Shown: positions 35,400 to 44,097 of the stretch, in pieces
Position numbering within the stretch: position 1 is the first letter of the stretch
Layout of the letters: each line of letters starts with the position of its first letter
Origin: UBA4744 sp963718995
Lineage (GTDB): Bacteria; Actinomycetota; Acidimicrobiia; Spongiisociales; UBA4744
Assembly: GCA_963718995.1 (NCBI GenBank)
Contig: CAVRAP010000020.1
Coordinates: forward strand, 372,001-436,000
Direction of reading: 5' to 3'
Length of the DNA: 64,000 nt
The notes under the pieces: generated by a model
What the model saw: the letters and a program-made list of their open reading frames with translations, nothing else
Told to the model about the DNA's origin: nothing
The model's database searches: none
Made by a program: the position numbers and the translations under genes

Positions 35400-36407
35400 A
35401 TGAAAGTGGCCATCAACGGCTTCGGCCGTATCGGACGAGCCGTGTACCGGATCATCGCCGAGCAACCAGACTCCGGCCTCGAGATTGTCGCGGTCAACGA
35501 TCTCACGGACGACGACACGCTGGCCCATTTGCTCAAATACGACACCGTATTCGGCCGTTTTCCCGGGCGAAGATCGTGGTGCGTGACGGCGTGATGACCG
35601 CCGGAGGACACACCGTGAAGATGCTCGAGGAGCGCGACCCGGCCAACCTGCCGTGGGCCGATCTCGGCGTCGAAGTTGTCGTCGAGTCGACCGGCGTCTT
35701 CCGCACCCGCGAAGCGCTCAACAAGCATCTCACCGCCGGAGCCAAGCGGATCCTCCTCACCGTGCCCTCCAAGGATCCGATCGATGCGACCGTTGTACTC
35801 GGTGTCAATGATGCGGACCTGACGCCGGAAGCCCAGCTCGTGTCGAACGCGTCGTGCACGACCAACTGTCTGGCTCCGATCGCCAAGGTGCTCAACGACG
35901 CTTTTGGGATCAAGAGCGGCATCATGACCACGGTTCACGCCTACACCAATGACCAGAGCGATTGCCGATACTCCCCACAGCGACCTGCGACGGGCGCGCC
36001 ACGCTGCGGAGAACATCATTCCCACGAGCACCGGAGCAGCCAAAGCGATCGGGCAGGTGCTGCCGGAGCTGGACGGCAAACTCGACGGGATGGCTATGCG
36101 GGTACCGGTGCCCGACGGATCGATCGTCGATCTGGTCGTCGAAGTCTCCCGGGCCGTCACGGTCGAGGAAGTCAACGCTGCGATGAAGGCCGCTGCGGAC
36201 GGCGAGATGAAAGGGATCCTGGAATATACGGCAGACCCCATTGTGTCGTCGGACATCGTCGGCAATCCATCCTCGAGTATTTTCGACTCCGGCCTCACCA
36301 AGGTCGTGAACGGCACCATGGTCAAAGTCGTTTCTTGGTACGACAACGAGTGGGGCTATTCCAACCGGGTCGTCGACCTTCTCAAGGCGATGGCACATCA
36401 GGTCTGA
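35400..36407 (+). CDS. gap: Glyceraldehyde-3-phosphate dehydrogenase (two frameshifts)
   Basis: GAPDH oxidises glyceraldehyde 3-phosphate with NAD and phosphate in glycolysis. It has MKVAINGFGRIGRAVYRII (NAD fold), VVVESTGVFRTREALNKHL, the catalytic Cys in SNASCTTNCLAPI (near residue 152), GIMTTVHAYTNDQ and WYDNEWGYSNRVVDLL. The frame breaks near 35566 (a G missing: VFGRFPG then K-I-V-V-R) and near 35963 (a G added before I-A-D-T-P-H). The two cancel, leaving 335 residues, the normal size. GAGGAGG precedes the ATG. Confidence 0.95.
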
Positions 36408-36478
36408 GCCATATCACAACAAGGACTTCTTGAATAGGCGTCGCCAGCCCAGCCTAGGTGGACGCTACGCTTCACGCG

Positions 36479-37354
36479 ATGAGGCTTCGCCGGTTTCTCT
36501 TGGCCGTACTGTTCACGTGCGCGACTGTCTCATGCGCCGAGCCGGCCACCACCACCACGTCGGGCCCGACGAGCAGCACGACATCAACTTCAACGACGGC
36601 TCCAGCGACCGGGCTCCCTCCCTGCCTGGCAGGCGACCAGCCGTTTGCCACCGACGGCGCGCTGGCCAGCGGCCTGCTCAACGGTCAGGAGGGCGATGCG
36701 GAGCTGGTTGCCGGGTTGAGCTGGACTGCTTACGAAGGATGCGAACGTCTGGTCGTTGAATTGGCCACGGCCGGCGGGGCCCCCGCCACTGAGCCCGGAG
36801 GAGTTCGTGCTGAGCTCCTCCGTGACCGGGGGATCGTCAGGCTCCGACTGGACGACCTCGTTACATCGACGGCCATCGCCGACCGTGTCGTAGAGCGTGA
36901 GCTGGTCGACCGGGTGTACGTCGTCCGGTCACTCGACGGCTACCTCTTCGTCGACATCCACCTCGGTTCTGCCGTGCTCGCCCGAGCATCTGTCACACGA
37001 TCGCCGGCTGCGGTGATCGTCGACCTCCAAGCAGGAGGGCCGAAGCTCGAGGCTCAACCAATAGTCAGCGATGCTGCCGTCGTCATAGCACCGACGGGCC
37101 GAAAGGCTGAATACCCCATGATCGTTGAAGGTTATGCCCGCACCTTTGAGGCAACGGTGGTCCTCCGGTTACGGCAAGGGAACCGATTGGAAGTCGAGGA
37201 CGTGACCTCGTCGGCCGACTACCTGATCACGTGGGGGGAGTACCGATTCGAAGTACCGGGTGGTCCGAGCGGGAACGTCGACGTCTTCGTAGGCGAGGAC
37301 TCCCCCGAAGATGGAACCGAGCGGGGCGCTCAGTTCACCCTGGTGGCGGGTTGA
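36479..37354 (+). CDS. Lipoprotein with AMIN-like and Gmad2 domains
   Basis: A lipoprotein signal peptide (MRLRRFLLAVLFTCATVSC, Cys19) is followed by a Thr/Ser-rich linker (about 25-45). The middle part (about 60-195) has YVVRSLDGYLFVDIHLG and AAVIVDLQAGG, resembling AMIN-like beta domains. The C-terminal 100 residues match the Gmad2 immunoglobulin-like fold (EYPMIVEGYARTFEATVVLRL, WGEYRFEVPGGPSG, VFVGEDSPEDGTERG). It is expected on the outer face of the membrane. The ATG at 36479 is preferred over the GTG at 36458. Its 3' end overlaps rimM convergently by 20 bases. Confidence 0.85.
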   Translation: MRLRRFLLAVLFTCATVSCAEPATTTTSGPTSSTTSTSTTAPATGLPPCLAGDQPFATDGALASGLLNGQEGDAELVAGLSWTAYEGCERLVVELATAGGAPATEPGGVRAELLRDRGIVRLRLDDLVTSTAIADRVVERELVDRVYVVRSLDGYLFVDIHLGSAVLARASVTRSPAAVIVDLQAGGPKLEAQPIVSDAAVVIAPTGRKAEYPMIVEGYARTFEATVVLRLRQGNRLEVEDVTSSADYLITWGEYRFEVPGGPSGNVDVFVGEDSPEDGTERGAQFTLVAG

Positions 37355-37853
37355 GCAAGCCCTCGATGGGGTCAACGACGACCCAACCCTCGGCAATATT
37401 CACGTCGGGCACCAAAGCTCGAACGAACGGCACGATTGCCTGCTGATCGTCCACAGTTCGCACGATGAGCCGGTTCTGAGGACCACTCGTATCGACTCCG
37501 GCAATGCTCCCCACGGCCTCGCCCGCCGGATTGCGAACCGTCATCCCGACGAGCTCATCCGGCCAAAACTCGTCTTCGGCGAGCTCCCGGCGGTCGGCGG
37601 CGGACACGGTCAAACTGACGTCACGCAAAGACTCGGCATCGGTTCGATTCGAGATCCCGACGAAAGCCACCAGGAGCTTGGCCTGATGCTTTCCCCTCCA
37701 CCGGACTTCCAGCTGTCGGGGCGGCTCCTCATCGGTGAGGAAAACGGCGCCTGGATCGAATCGATCAGGCGCATCACTCTCGGACAGAACGTAGAGCTCG
37801 CCGGTCAGCCCGTGGGCCCGACCGATCCGACCGACGATGACGCGATCTCCCAT
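37335..37853 (-). CDS. rimM: 16S rRNA processing protein RimM
   Basis: RimM assists 30S head maturation and binds S19. The 172-residue protein has VIVGRIGRAHGLTGELYV at the start, LEVRWRGKHQAKLLVAFVGISNRTDAESLR, and a PRC-barrel domain (EDEFWPDELVGMTVRNPAGEAVGSI, IVPFVRALVPDVNI). It follows khpA by 73 bases. Confidence 0.95.
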   Translation of the reverse strand: MGDRVIVGRIGRAHGLTGELYVLSESDAPDRFDPGAVFLTDEEPPRQLEVRWRGKHQAKLLVAFVGISNRTDAESLRDVSLTVSAADRRELAEDEFWPDELVGMTVRNPAGEAVGSIAGVDTSGPQNRLIVRTVDDQQAIVPFVRALVPDVNIAEGWVVVDPIEGLLNPPPG

Positions 37854-37926
37854 GGTTCAGCAATCCTCCCGGTGGCACGGTCCGGACCACCGTGCGGTCG
37901 ATCTGCACACGAGCACTGCGCCGGCG

Positions 37927-38178
37927 TTAGTCGATGAATTCAACTCCGGAGTGCAGACCTTCCTCGTCGGCTGCGGCCTGAGCCACCGTACGAATGGCAC
38001 GAGCCACTCGGCCACGACGTCCAATCACGCGCCCCATGTCTGACTTGGCGGTACGGACTTCGGCGACTACCTCTTCGGGGCCTTCTTCGACCATCGTCAG
38101 TTCGACTTCTTCGGGACGGTCCACGATCTCCGTGACAACGTAGCGCACCACGCGCTCGACGATTTCTCCCTGGCTCAC
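37927..38178 (-). CDS. khpA: KH-domain RNA-binding protein KhpA (YlqC)
   Basis: KhpA is a small KH protein that in other Gram-positive bacteria works with KhpB/EloR in RNA regulation and cell elongation. The 83-residue protein has the KH GxxG loop in SDMGRVIGRRGRVARAIRTVAQ. It overlaps rpsP by 4 bases in the usual rpsP-khpA-rimM order. Confidence 0.93.
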   Translation of the reverse strand: MSQGEIVERVVRYVVTEIVDRPEEVELTMVEEGPEEVVAEVRTAKSDMGRVIGRRGRVARAIRTVAQAAADEEGLHSGVEFID

Positions 38179-38603
38179 GCGGATGACTCCTCCGTTTTGA
38201 CGGCAACGTCTTCAGCTACGGGAACCGCCTCGGGGACGGGCTCCGGTGCTGGCTCAGACTTCTGTGGTTCGGTCGCAACCTGCGGCGTTTCGGCCGCCTC
38301 CTTGGGTGGTACGGGCTTCGAAGCCACCGTGTGGATCTGGCCCTTGGCTACCTTGAAACGCGACCAGGCACCGGAAATCTCCAGTAACTTCCTGACGGGA
38401 TCGGTCGGCTGAGCGCCCTTCTGCAACCAGTCCAGCGCCTTGTCGTTGTCGATCTCGACTACGGAAGGTTCCTGGCGCGGATCGTAACGCCCGATGATTT
38501 CGATGAAACGGCCGTCACGCGGCGACCTTCCATCTGCAACAACAACCCGGTAGGTCGGTTGCTTCTTCTTGCCCATCCGCATCAGGCGGATTTTTACCGC
38601 CAT
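38175..38603 (-). CDS. rpsP: 30S ribosomal protein S16 with Pro/Glu-rich tail
   Basis: S16 is an early 30S assembly protein. The first 95 residues are standard (VKIRLMRMGKKKQPTYRVVV, RDGRFIEIIGRYDP, DKALDWLQKGAQPTDPVRKLL). Residues 96-142 form an added Pro/Glu/Val-rich tail with repeats of PEPVPEAVPVAE, which actinobacterial S16 proteins often have in some form. It lies 4 bases after ffh. Confidence 0.96.
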   Translation of the reverse strand: MAVKIRLMRMGKKKQPTYRVVVADGRSPRDGRFIEIIGRYDPRQEPSVVEIDNDKALDWLQKGAQPTDPVRKLLEISGAWSRFKVAKGQIHTVASKPVPPKEAAETPQVATEPQKSEPAPEPVPEAVPVAEDVAVKTEESSA

Positions 38604-38607
38604 CTCC

Positions 38608-39933
38608 TCACCTCTTCCTTCGTGGCATGGGGAGCCCGGGGATACCTCGCCCCTGCGCCACCATTTTCATCATCTTCTGTGTTTCGGCAAACTGCTTGAG
38701 CAAGCCATTTACCTCTTGGGGACTCGTACCCGAACCCTTCGCGATGCGACGCTTGCGGCTCCCGTCGATGATCTTGGGGTTTCGCCGTTCGGTAGGGGTC
38801 ATCGACCTGATGATGGCTTCAACCCGTCCCATATCTCGGTCCGACACTTGAACATTCTTGAGCATCGACCCGGCGCCGGGCAGCATAGCAACCAATTGGT
38901 CGAGTGGCCCCATCTTCTTGAGTTGTTGGAACTGATCCAGGAAGTCATCGAGCGTGAAAGAGGCCGACCGGAGCTTGTCCGCCATCCGTTCGGCATCCTC
39001 CGTATCCCAGGTTGTCTCGGCCTTTTCGATCAGCGTCAAGACATCGCCCATGCCCAGGATGCGCGATGCCATCCTCTCGGGGTAGAAGATCTCGAAGTCC
39101 TCGATCTTCTCCCCCACGCCGGCGAACTTGATAGGACAACCGGTCACCTCACGCACCGAGATGGCTGCCCCACCGCGGGCGTCGCCATCGAGTTTGGAAA
39201 GGACGATCCCCGTGAGTGAGGTCTGCTCCAAGAATCCTTTGGCAACATTCACGGCGTCCTGGCCCGTCATAGCATCGACGACCAACAGGACCTCGTCCGG
39301 GTCGGCAGCTTTCCGGACGTCAGACAGTTCCGCCATCAACGCCTTGTCGATCTGGAGCCGGCCGGCGGTGTCGATGATGACAACATCCGAGCCTGATTTG
39401 CGAGACTCCTTGAGCGCCGCTCGAACCACCTTCGGTGCCTTGGACGTCCGATCTACGAACACGGGAACACCGATCCGCTCACCCAATGTCTGCAATTGGT
39501 CGATGGCCGCCGGACGCTGAAGGTCCGCAGCAACCAGGAGCGGGTGTTTCCCCTGTTTCTTGAGCCGGTCGGCCAGCTTGGCAGCAGAAGTTGTCTTACC
39601 CGAACCCTGCAAACCGACCATGAGGATGGTGAGCGGTGGTGCCGACGCCGACGCCAACCGGGCTTCCGTCCCACCCAGTGTTGCAATGAGTTCCTCGTGG
39701 ACGATCTTGATGACCTGTTGACCCGGGGTCAGGCTCTTGGTGATCTCGACGCCCAGTGCTCGATCTTTGATGCGTCCCAGGAGGTCCCGCGCGACGCTGA
39801 CATTGACATCGGCCTCGAGAAGAGCCAACCGCACCTCGCGTAGCGTTGCGTCCACGTCGCCTTCGTTGAGGCGCCCTTTCCCGCGCAGCCGCGAGAAGAC
39901 ACCATTCAGTCGATCAGAAAGGGATTCGAACAT
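38608..39933 (-). CDS. ffh: Signal recognition particle protein Ffh
   Basis: Ffh binds signal sequences and 4.5S RNA and pairs with FtsY. The N domain spans 1-95; the G domain has MVGLQGSGKTTSAAKLADRL, AADLQRPAAIDQLQ, VIIDTAGRL, LSKLDGDARGGAAIS and GVGEKIEDFEIF; the M domain (from about 300) has DFLDQFQQLKKMGPL and the RNA-binding RRNPKIIDGSRKRRIAKGSGTS. It has 441 residues. The SRP receptor ftsY lies 9 kb away. Confidence 0.97.
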   Translation of the reverse strand: MFESLSDRLNGVFSRLRGKGRLNEGDVDATLREVRLALLEADVNVSVARDLLGRIKDRALGVEITKSLTPGQQVIKIVHEELIATLGGTEARLASASAPPLTILMVGLQGSGKTTSAAKLADRLKKQGKHPLLVAADLQRPAAIDQLQTLGERIGVPVFVDRTSKAPKVVRAALKESRKSGSDVVIIDTAGRLQIDKALMAELSDVRKAADPDEVLLVVDAMTGQDAVNVAKGFLEQTSLTGIVLSKLDGDARGGAAISVREVTGCPIKFAGVGEKIEDFEIFYPERMASRILGMGDVLTLIEKAETTWDTEDAERMADKLRSASFTLDDFLDQFQQLKKMGPLDQLVAMLPGAGSMLKNVQVSDRDMGRVEAIIRSMTPTERRNPKIIDGSRKRRIAKGSGTSPQEVNGLLKQFAETQKMMKMVAQGRGIPGLPMPRRKR

Positions 39934-39985
39934 ACGACCGCAATTGTAGAAGGACCAGCAACGCTACTCCGGCCGGTCCCCGCGT

Positions 39986-41293
39986 TCAGATCACCGGTGC
40001 TTGCCGGCGTACCACAATCGCGAACTGCTCGACGAGCAACACGAGTCCGCCCAACAAGATCAGTGCCGACTGCGGTGCCCCCGGTTTCACCGGGTGATGC
40101 GCCCGTGAACGGCAGGGTTTCGGTGGTTGCCGACGTTGTCGTTGTGATCACTTGCGGCAAGACCTTGATCACATCAAAGCCCACTTCGGCAGCGTTGTTG
40201 GTGAGGTCAGGATCCGCCGTAGATGCACTGGCCGATACCCCAAAGACGAAGGCACCGAACTCGGATGGCTCTGCCACAACCGTTATCTCGATACTTTCGC
40301 CGCTGGCCATCGAACCTACGTCGCAGCTGATCTTCGGCGCAGCCGCTGCCAGGTCCCCCCCACCGAGGTGGCTGAAATCAGGGTGAAACCGGCGGGCAGT
40401 TCGTTAACCACAACCACCGAGACTCTGCTGGATCGGGACCGTTGTGTCGCTACGACTACGTCGGGACGGAACGTTGCTTGTTCTTCGCCGAGATCGAGTG
40501 GAGACATCGGCCATCGTCACGCTCACCGCCACGTCGGCCTGACCGTTACCGTCAGTGCGCGAGCCTCCGACGGCCAGATCGCCGAGGTCGCATGCAACCG
40601 TGCCATCAGACGTCTCGCCCGAGTGAACGCAACCAGTCGGAGCGAGACGAACGCCGTTTCGGCGGGGAGCGCCAACGCCAGCGTCGCCCAGTCGCCGGGT
40701 CGGGACCGCCATTGGTAATCGTAAGGTCGTAGTCGAAGGAGTCGCCGACCAGACCGGGTCGGCCGAGTCCACCAGGTCACCGAGCGGCGTATCGGGCACC
40801 GGTATGAACGCGGCACACAGCGGCCACACCGAATTCGGGCTTTCCTTGTTCGGGAACGCAGCATTAGGGCTCGGACCTGCGTGAAGGCAGGCACCTGCAC
40901 ATCCGTATCACGGTTGCCACAACCATGGTTGCATCATCGGGAATGTCGGGCGTGGCTCCGGAGGTGAAGACAACCACCTCCGTCGCCAAGCCTTGCAGGA
41001 GCCATTGCTCGTTCATCTGCGTTGGGGCTCGGTGTATGACTATCCCACGCTGCCAGGACAACGTTGTATCGACCGGCCGGGACCGCCGCCTCCGCGCCCG
41101 TTTGTGCGTCGCTCAGCGCAAGGTCTGATCGGAGGAACCAGACATTCCATGCATCACCCTGGGCGTTGAGGACAACTCCCTCGGTGAGCGGACAACCCGG
41201 TGGAACATCCACCGCCAGTGCAGGCAAGGCGGTTGCTGCACCGAGGATTGCCAGACTGAGCACGAAAACGGTAGCCCGTTGGCGCCTATTCAT
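39986..41293 (-). CDS. LPXTG-anchored surface protein with DUF11-like repeats (several frameshifts)
   Basis: The start is ATG 41293 after AAGGAGG, with a Sec signal peptide (MNRRQRATVFVLSLAILGAA, cleavage near ALPALA-VD). An N-terminal domain (NVWFLRSDLALSDAQTGAEA, WLLQGLATEVVVFTSGATPD) is followed by two DUF11/CARDB-like beta modules (YDLTITNGGPDPATGATLAL; LPAGFTLISATSVGG and ASASTADPDLTNNAAEVGFD). A Thr-rich stretch leads to the sorting signal LPFTGASPGETG, then a hydrophobic helix (SALILLGGLVLLVEQFAIVV) and RR. At least four frame changes occur (near 41010, 40905, 40740 and 40085-40090); joined length is about 435. No sortase is in the window. Confidence 0.75.
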
Positions 41294-41398
41294 AAACTGC
41301 CTCCTTGAGACACCCCGGGCGACGCGATTCCGATTGATCGTGATCCACAGGATCGTACGTGCGTGCCGCCCATGTCGTACCCGACCTCCCATGAGACT

Positions 41399-41429
41399 GG
41401 TGGGCCGCTCCCCGAGCGGTTGCCCCACC
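41399..41429 (-). promoter_or_regulatory. Nested hairpin in the leader of the surface-protein gene
   Basis: An outer 6-bp stem (41399-41404 with 41424-41429) and an inner 5-bp stem (41405-41409 with 41415-41419) are separated on one side only by a 4-base bulge, with a 5-base loop. It lies about 105 bases upstream of the start codon. A perfect TTGACA on the minus strand (41471-41466) is 40 bases further up, with only weak -10 matches (CACTTT). The 5' leader would be well over 100 bases. I could not match it to a known riboswitch class. The rest of the 41294-41592 gap shows nothing definite. Confidence 0.4.
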
Positions 41430-41592
41430 GTCTTGACTTCTTAAAGTGAACTAGACACCACTCTATGTCAATATTCGGTCGAGGTACGCGGACCCTTTCT
41501 GGCAATGTCGAACGCACTAGCCCCATACAGCTCCGGGTCGAAGGCGGAGTCGGTAGCCTGGAAATGGCAAGCACCGTACCGAAGGAGCAGTT

Positions 41593-42216
41593 GTGGCTCT
41601 CACAGTTGTCGAACATCCGCTGACCAAGCATTACCTCACCACCCTGCGAGACAAGAACACGTCGAGCGAGCTATTCCGCGAGACGACCCGCCGTCTGGCC
41701 TACACCCTGCTGATGGAAGCGACCGGCGATATGGCACTCAAAGAGATCCCGGTCGAGACCCCGCTCGAGGAGACGACGGGTTATCGCTTGCATCATGACC
41801 TCGTGGCGGTCGCCGTCTTGCGGGCCGGTCTGGGGTTATTGGACGCAGTTCTCGATCTTCTCCCGCAGGTAAAAGTCGGGTTTGCCGGCGTTCAGCGCAA
41901 CGAGGAAACCGCAGAACCTCAGGAGTACTACACCAAGTTCCCCAATCCGCTCTCAGAGTCCAAGGTCATTATTCTCGAGCCAATGCTGGCCACCGGGGGT
42001 TCGTTGTCCTGGGCGGCCGATCGCATCAAGGAACATGGAGCGGTCGACATCACCGCCCTCTGCGTGGTCGCCGCAGCGGCCGGGGTGGCCCGCATGGAAC
42101 GAGACCACCCGGATGTGCGGATAGTGGCTGCATCCCTCGACGAGGGTCTCACCCCCAATTTCTTCATCCGGCCGGGCCTGGGAGACATGGGAGATCGGCT
42201 TTTCGGCACGTTGTGA
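41593..42216 (+). CDS. upp: Uracil phosphoribosyltransferase
   Basis: Upp converts uracil and PRPP to UMP. The 207-residue protein has VVEHPLTKHYLTTLRDKNTSS, VLRAGLGLLDAVLDLLP, KVIILEPMLATGGSLSWAADRI (PRPP-binding loop, with the more common D in the acidic pair replaced by EP) and TPNFFIRPGLGDMGDRLFGT. The start is GTG after GAAGGAG. It opens the salvage operon; the next gene begins 3 bases later. Confidence 0.95.
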   Translation: MALTVVEHPLTKHYLTTLRDKNTSSELFRETTRRLAYTLLMEATGDMALKEIPVETPLEETTGYRLHHDLVAVAVLRAGLGLLDAVLDLLPQVKVGFAGVQRNEETAEPQEYYTKFPNPLSESKVIILEPMLATGGSLSWAADRIKEHGAVDITALCVVAAAAGVARMERDHPDVRIVAASLDEGLTPNFFIRPGLGDMGDRLFGTL

Positions 42217-42219
42217 ACC

Positions 42220-42624
42220 ATGAAGATCACCTACCAATCGACACTTGAAGGCCTAGCACCCGCTGCAGTGCGTGGTTTCTTTGTTGGATGGGCCAACCCT
42301 CCAGCACCCGCGACGCTGCTCGAGATGCTCGAAGCAAGCAGTCACTTCTGGTTGGCTCGCGACGGAGACCGCCTCGTTGGCTACATCCGGGCGATCAGCG
42401 ATGGCTTCTATGCGGCGTTCCTGCCCGAATTGGAAGTGCTTCCCGAGTATCAGGGCATGAGCATCGGTACGACGCTTCTCACCAACCTTCTCGAGGATCT
42501 GCGGGGCTTCTACTCCATCGACGGCATGTGTGACGACGAGCTGGTCGACTACTACCAACGCTTCGGGTTCGTCCGTGGTAACGGCATGATGATCCGCCAC
42601 TACCAGCACCAGGCAGCCCGATGA
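42220..42624 (+). CDS. GNAT-family N-acetyltransferase
   Basis: The 134-residue protein has the GNAT acetyl-CoA fold: LVGYIRAISDGFYAAFLPELEVLPEYQGMSIGTTLLTNLLEDL (motif A, Q/RxxGxG/A-like QGMSIG) and DELVDYYQRFGFVRGNGMMI at the end. The substrate is unknown. Its stop overlaps the ATL gene by 4 bases. Confidence 0.88.
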   Translation: MKITYQSTLEGLAPAAVRGFFVGWANPPAPATLLEMLEASSHFWLARDGDRLVGYIRAISDGFYAAFLPELEVLPEYQGMSIGTTLLTNLLEDLRGFYSIDGMCDDELVDYYQRFGFVRGNGMMIRHYQHQAAR

Positions 42625-42914
42625 CCCCCTTCCAGCACTCGATTCGGAAGGTACTCGCACAGCTGGAACCTGGTGAGGTTGTCACCTATGGAGAGATCGC
42701 GGCCCAGGCCGGGTTCCCGGGAGCCGCCCGGGCGGTCGGCAACGTGCTGCGGGGCTCATCCGGTCTACCCTGGTGGCGCGTGGTTACCTCCGAAGGCCGC
42801 CTGGTTCCGGGTTCAGAAAGCGAACAGCAGGGTCGTCTCGACGCCGAGGGCATCCTCGTGCGGAATGGGCGTGTTGCCGGCCATCGGAGTCGACGTACTG
42901 AGTCTGAGAGATGA
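42621..42914 (+). CDS. Alkyltransferase-like (ATL) DNA-repair protein
   Basis: The protein matches the DNA-binding domain of O6-alkylguanine-DNA alkyltransferase (VVTYGEIAAQAGFPGAARAVGNVLRG) but the active-site PCHR is replaced by PWWRV, with Trp51 at the Cys position, and it has only 97 residues. ATL proteins bind alkylated guanine and hand it to nucleotide excision repair. It overlaps the GNAT gene by 4 bases and is 7 bases before deoB. Confidence 0.92.
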   Translation: MTPFQHSIRKVLAQLEPGEVVTYGEIAAQAGFPGAARAVGNVLRGSSGLPWWRVVTSEGRLVPGSESEQQGRLDAEGILVRNGRVAGHRSRRTESER

Positions 42915-42921
42915 GGAGCTC

Positions 42922-44097
42922 ATGAACGATATCGAACGGGCCGTGGTCATCGTCCTCGACTCTTGTGGAGCAGGTGAGGCACCGGACGCGGCAGACTATG
43001 GCGATGAGAGATCAGATACGCTCGGGCACACTGCAGAGGCGGTTGGTGGGCTAACCCTCCCGAACTTCCAAGCAGCTGGTCTCGGCAACCTCCACCCCGA
43101 CCTCCTCGGGGTCCCGCCGGCCTCCCACCCCTCCATGGCCTTCGGGAAACTGACGGAGGCTTCGGCCGGAAAGGATTCGACGACGGGCCACTGGGAACTG
43201 GCCGGCATCATCACAGATACCCCGACGCAGACGTTCACCGATACCGGGTTCCCGGACGCCCTGGTGCGCGCCGTCGAGCACGAGTCGGGACATCGATTCA
43301 TCGGGAACTGTGCCGCATCGGGAACCGTGATCATCGATGATCTCGGCCCCCAGCATCTCAAGACCGGGGAACTCATCCTGTACACGTCTGCAGACTCTGT
43401 TTTTCAGATTGCCGCTCACAAGGACGTCGTACCTCTGGAAGAGCTGTACCGGGTGTGCGAGATCGCCCGTCGCCATTGCAATGAATACAACATTGGCCGG
43501 GTCATTGCCCGGCCGTTCGAGGGGGAGCTGGGTTCCCTGAATCGGACCTATGAGCGGCGCGACTACGCGATGCCACCTCACTCGGCAACGATGCTCGACT
43601 TTGCCTCCCAGGCAGGACTTCCCGTTGTTGGGATAGGCAAGATCGAGGACTTATTCGCCGGGCGGGGCATCACAGAAGCAGTCCACACCGAAGGCGATGC
43701 CGACGGGCTCGACAAGACGCTCGCCGCGATGGACGAATACCGAAAAGGGATCATCTTCACCAACCTGGTTGATTTGGACATGCGATACGGGCACCGGGAA
43801 AACCCAACCGGATACGCGACCGGCCTGGCCCTGATCGACTCGTACGTACCCGCCCTGGTCGAGCGACTCACCGACCGTGACCTGCTGTTCTTCAGCGCCG
43901 ATCACGGGAATGATCCTACCGATGGGAGCACCGACCACACCAGGGAATACGTGCCGCTCCTGGTGCATGGCCGGGCCGCCGCAGGCGTAGATCTCGGGAT
44001 CCGGGGCCAGTACTGCGATGTGGCAGCCACGATTTCCGAAGCCCTCGACCTCACCCGTCCCCCGCGTGGGGTGTCCTTTCTTGGAGAGGTCACATGA
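42922..44097 (+). CDS. deoB: Phosphopentomutase
   Basis: DeoB interconverts (deoxy)ribose 1- and 5-phosphate. The 391-residue protein belongs to the alkaline phosphatase superfamily: VVIVLDSCGAGEAPDAADYGD (metal and nucleophile region), GKDSTTGHWELAG with the Thr nucleophile, and C-terminal metal ligands in FSADHGNDPTDGSTDHTREYVPLLV. The start at 42922 follows GAGGAG. The stop overlaps deoA. Confidence 0.96.
   Translation: MNDIERAVVIVLDSCGAGEAPDAADYGDERSDTLGHTAEAVGGLTLPNFQAAGLGNLHPDLLGVPPASHPSMAFGKLTEASAGKDSTTGHWELAGIITDTPTQTFTDTGFPDALVRAVEHESGHRFIGNCAASGTVIIDDLGPQHLKTGELILYTSADSVFQIAAHKDVVPLEELYRVCEIARRHCNEYNIGRVIARPFEGELGSLNRTYERRDYAMPPHSATMLDFASQAGLPVVGIGKIEDLFAGRGITEAVHTEGDADGLDKTLAAMDEYRKGIIFTNLVDLDMRYGHRENPTGYATGLALIDSYVPALVERLTDRDLLFFSADHGNDPTDGSTDHTREYVPLLVHGRAAAGVDLGIRGQYCDVAATISEALDLTRPPRGVSFLGEVT

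Noticed and set aside
41294..41480. Cyclic di-GMP-I riboswitch upstream of the surface-protein gene
   Set aside because: A GGGGCAACC-stem segment is suggestive, but the GACGCAAAGCC core that defines the class is absent.
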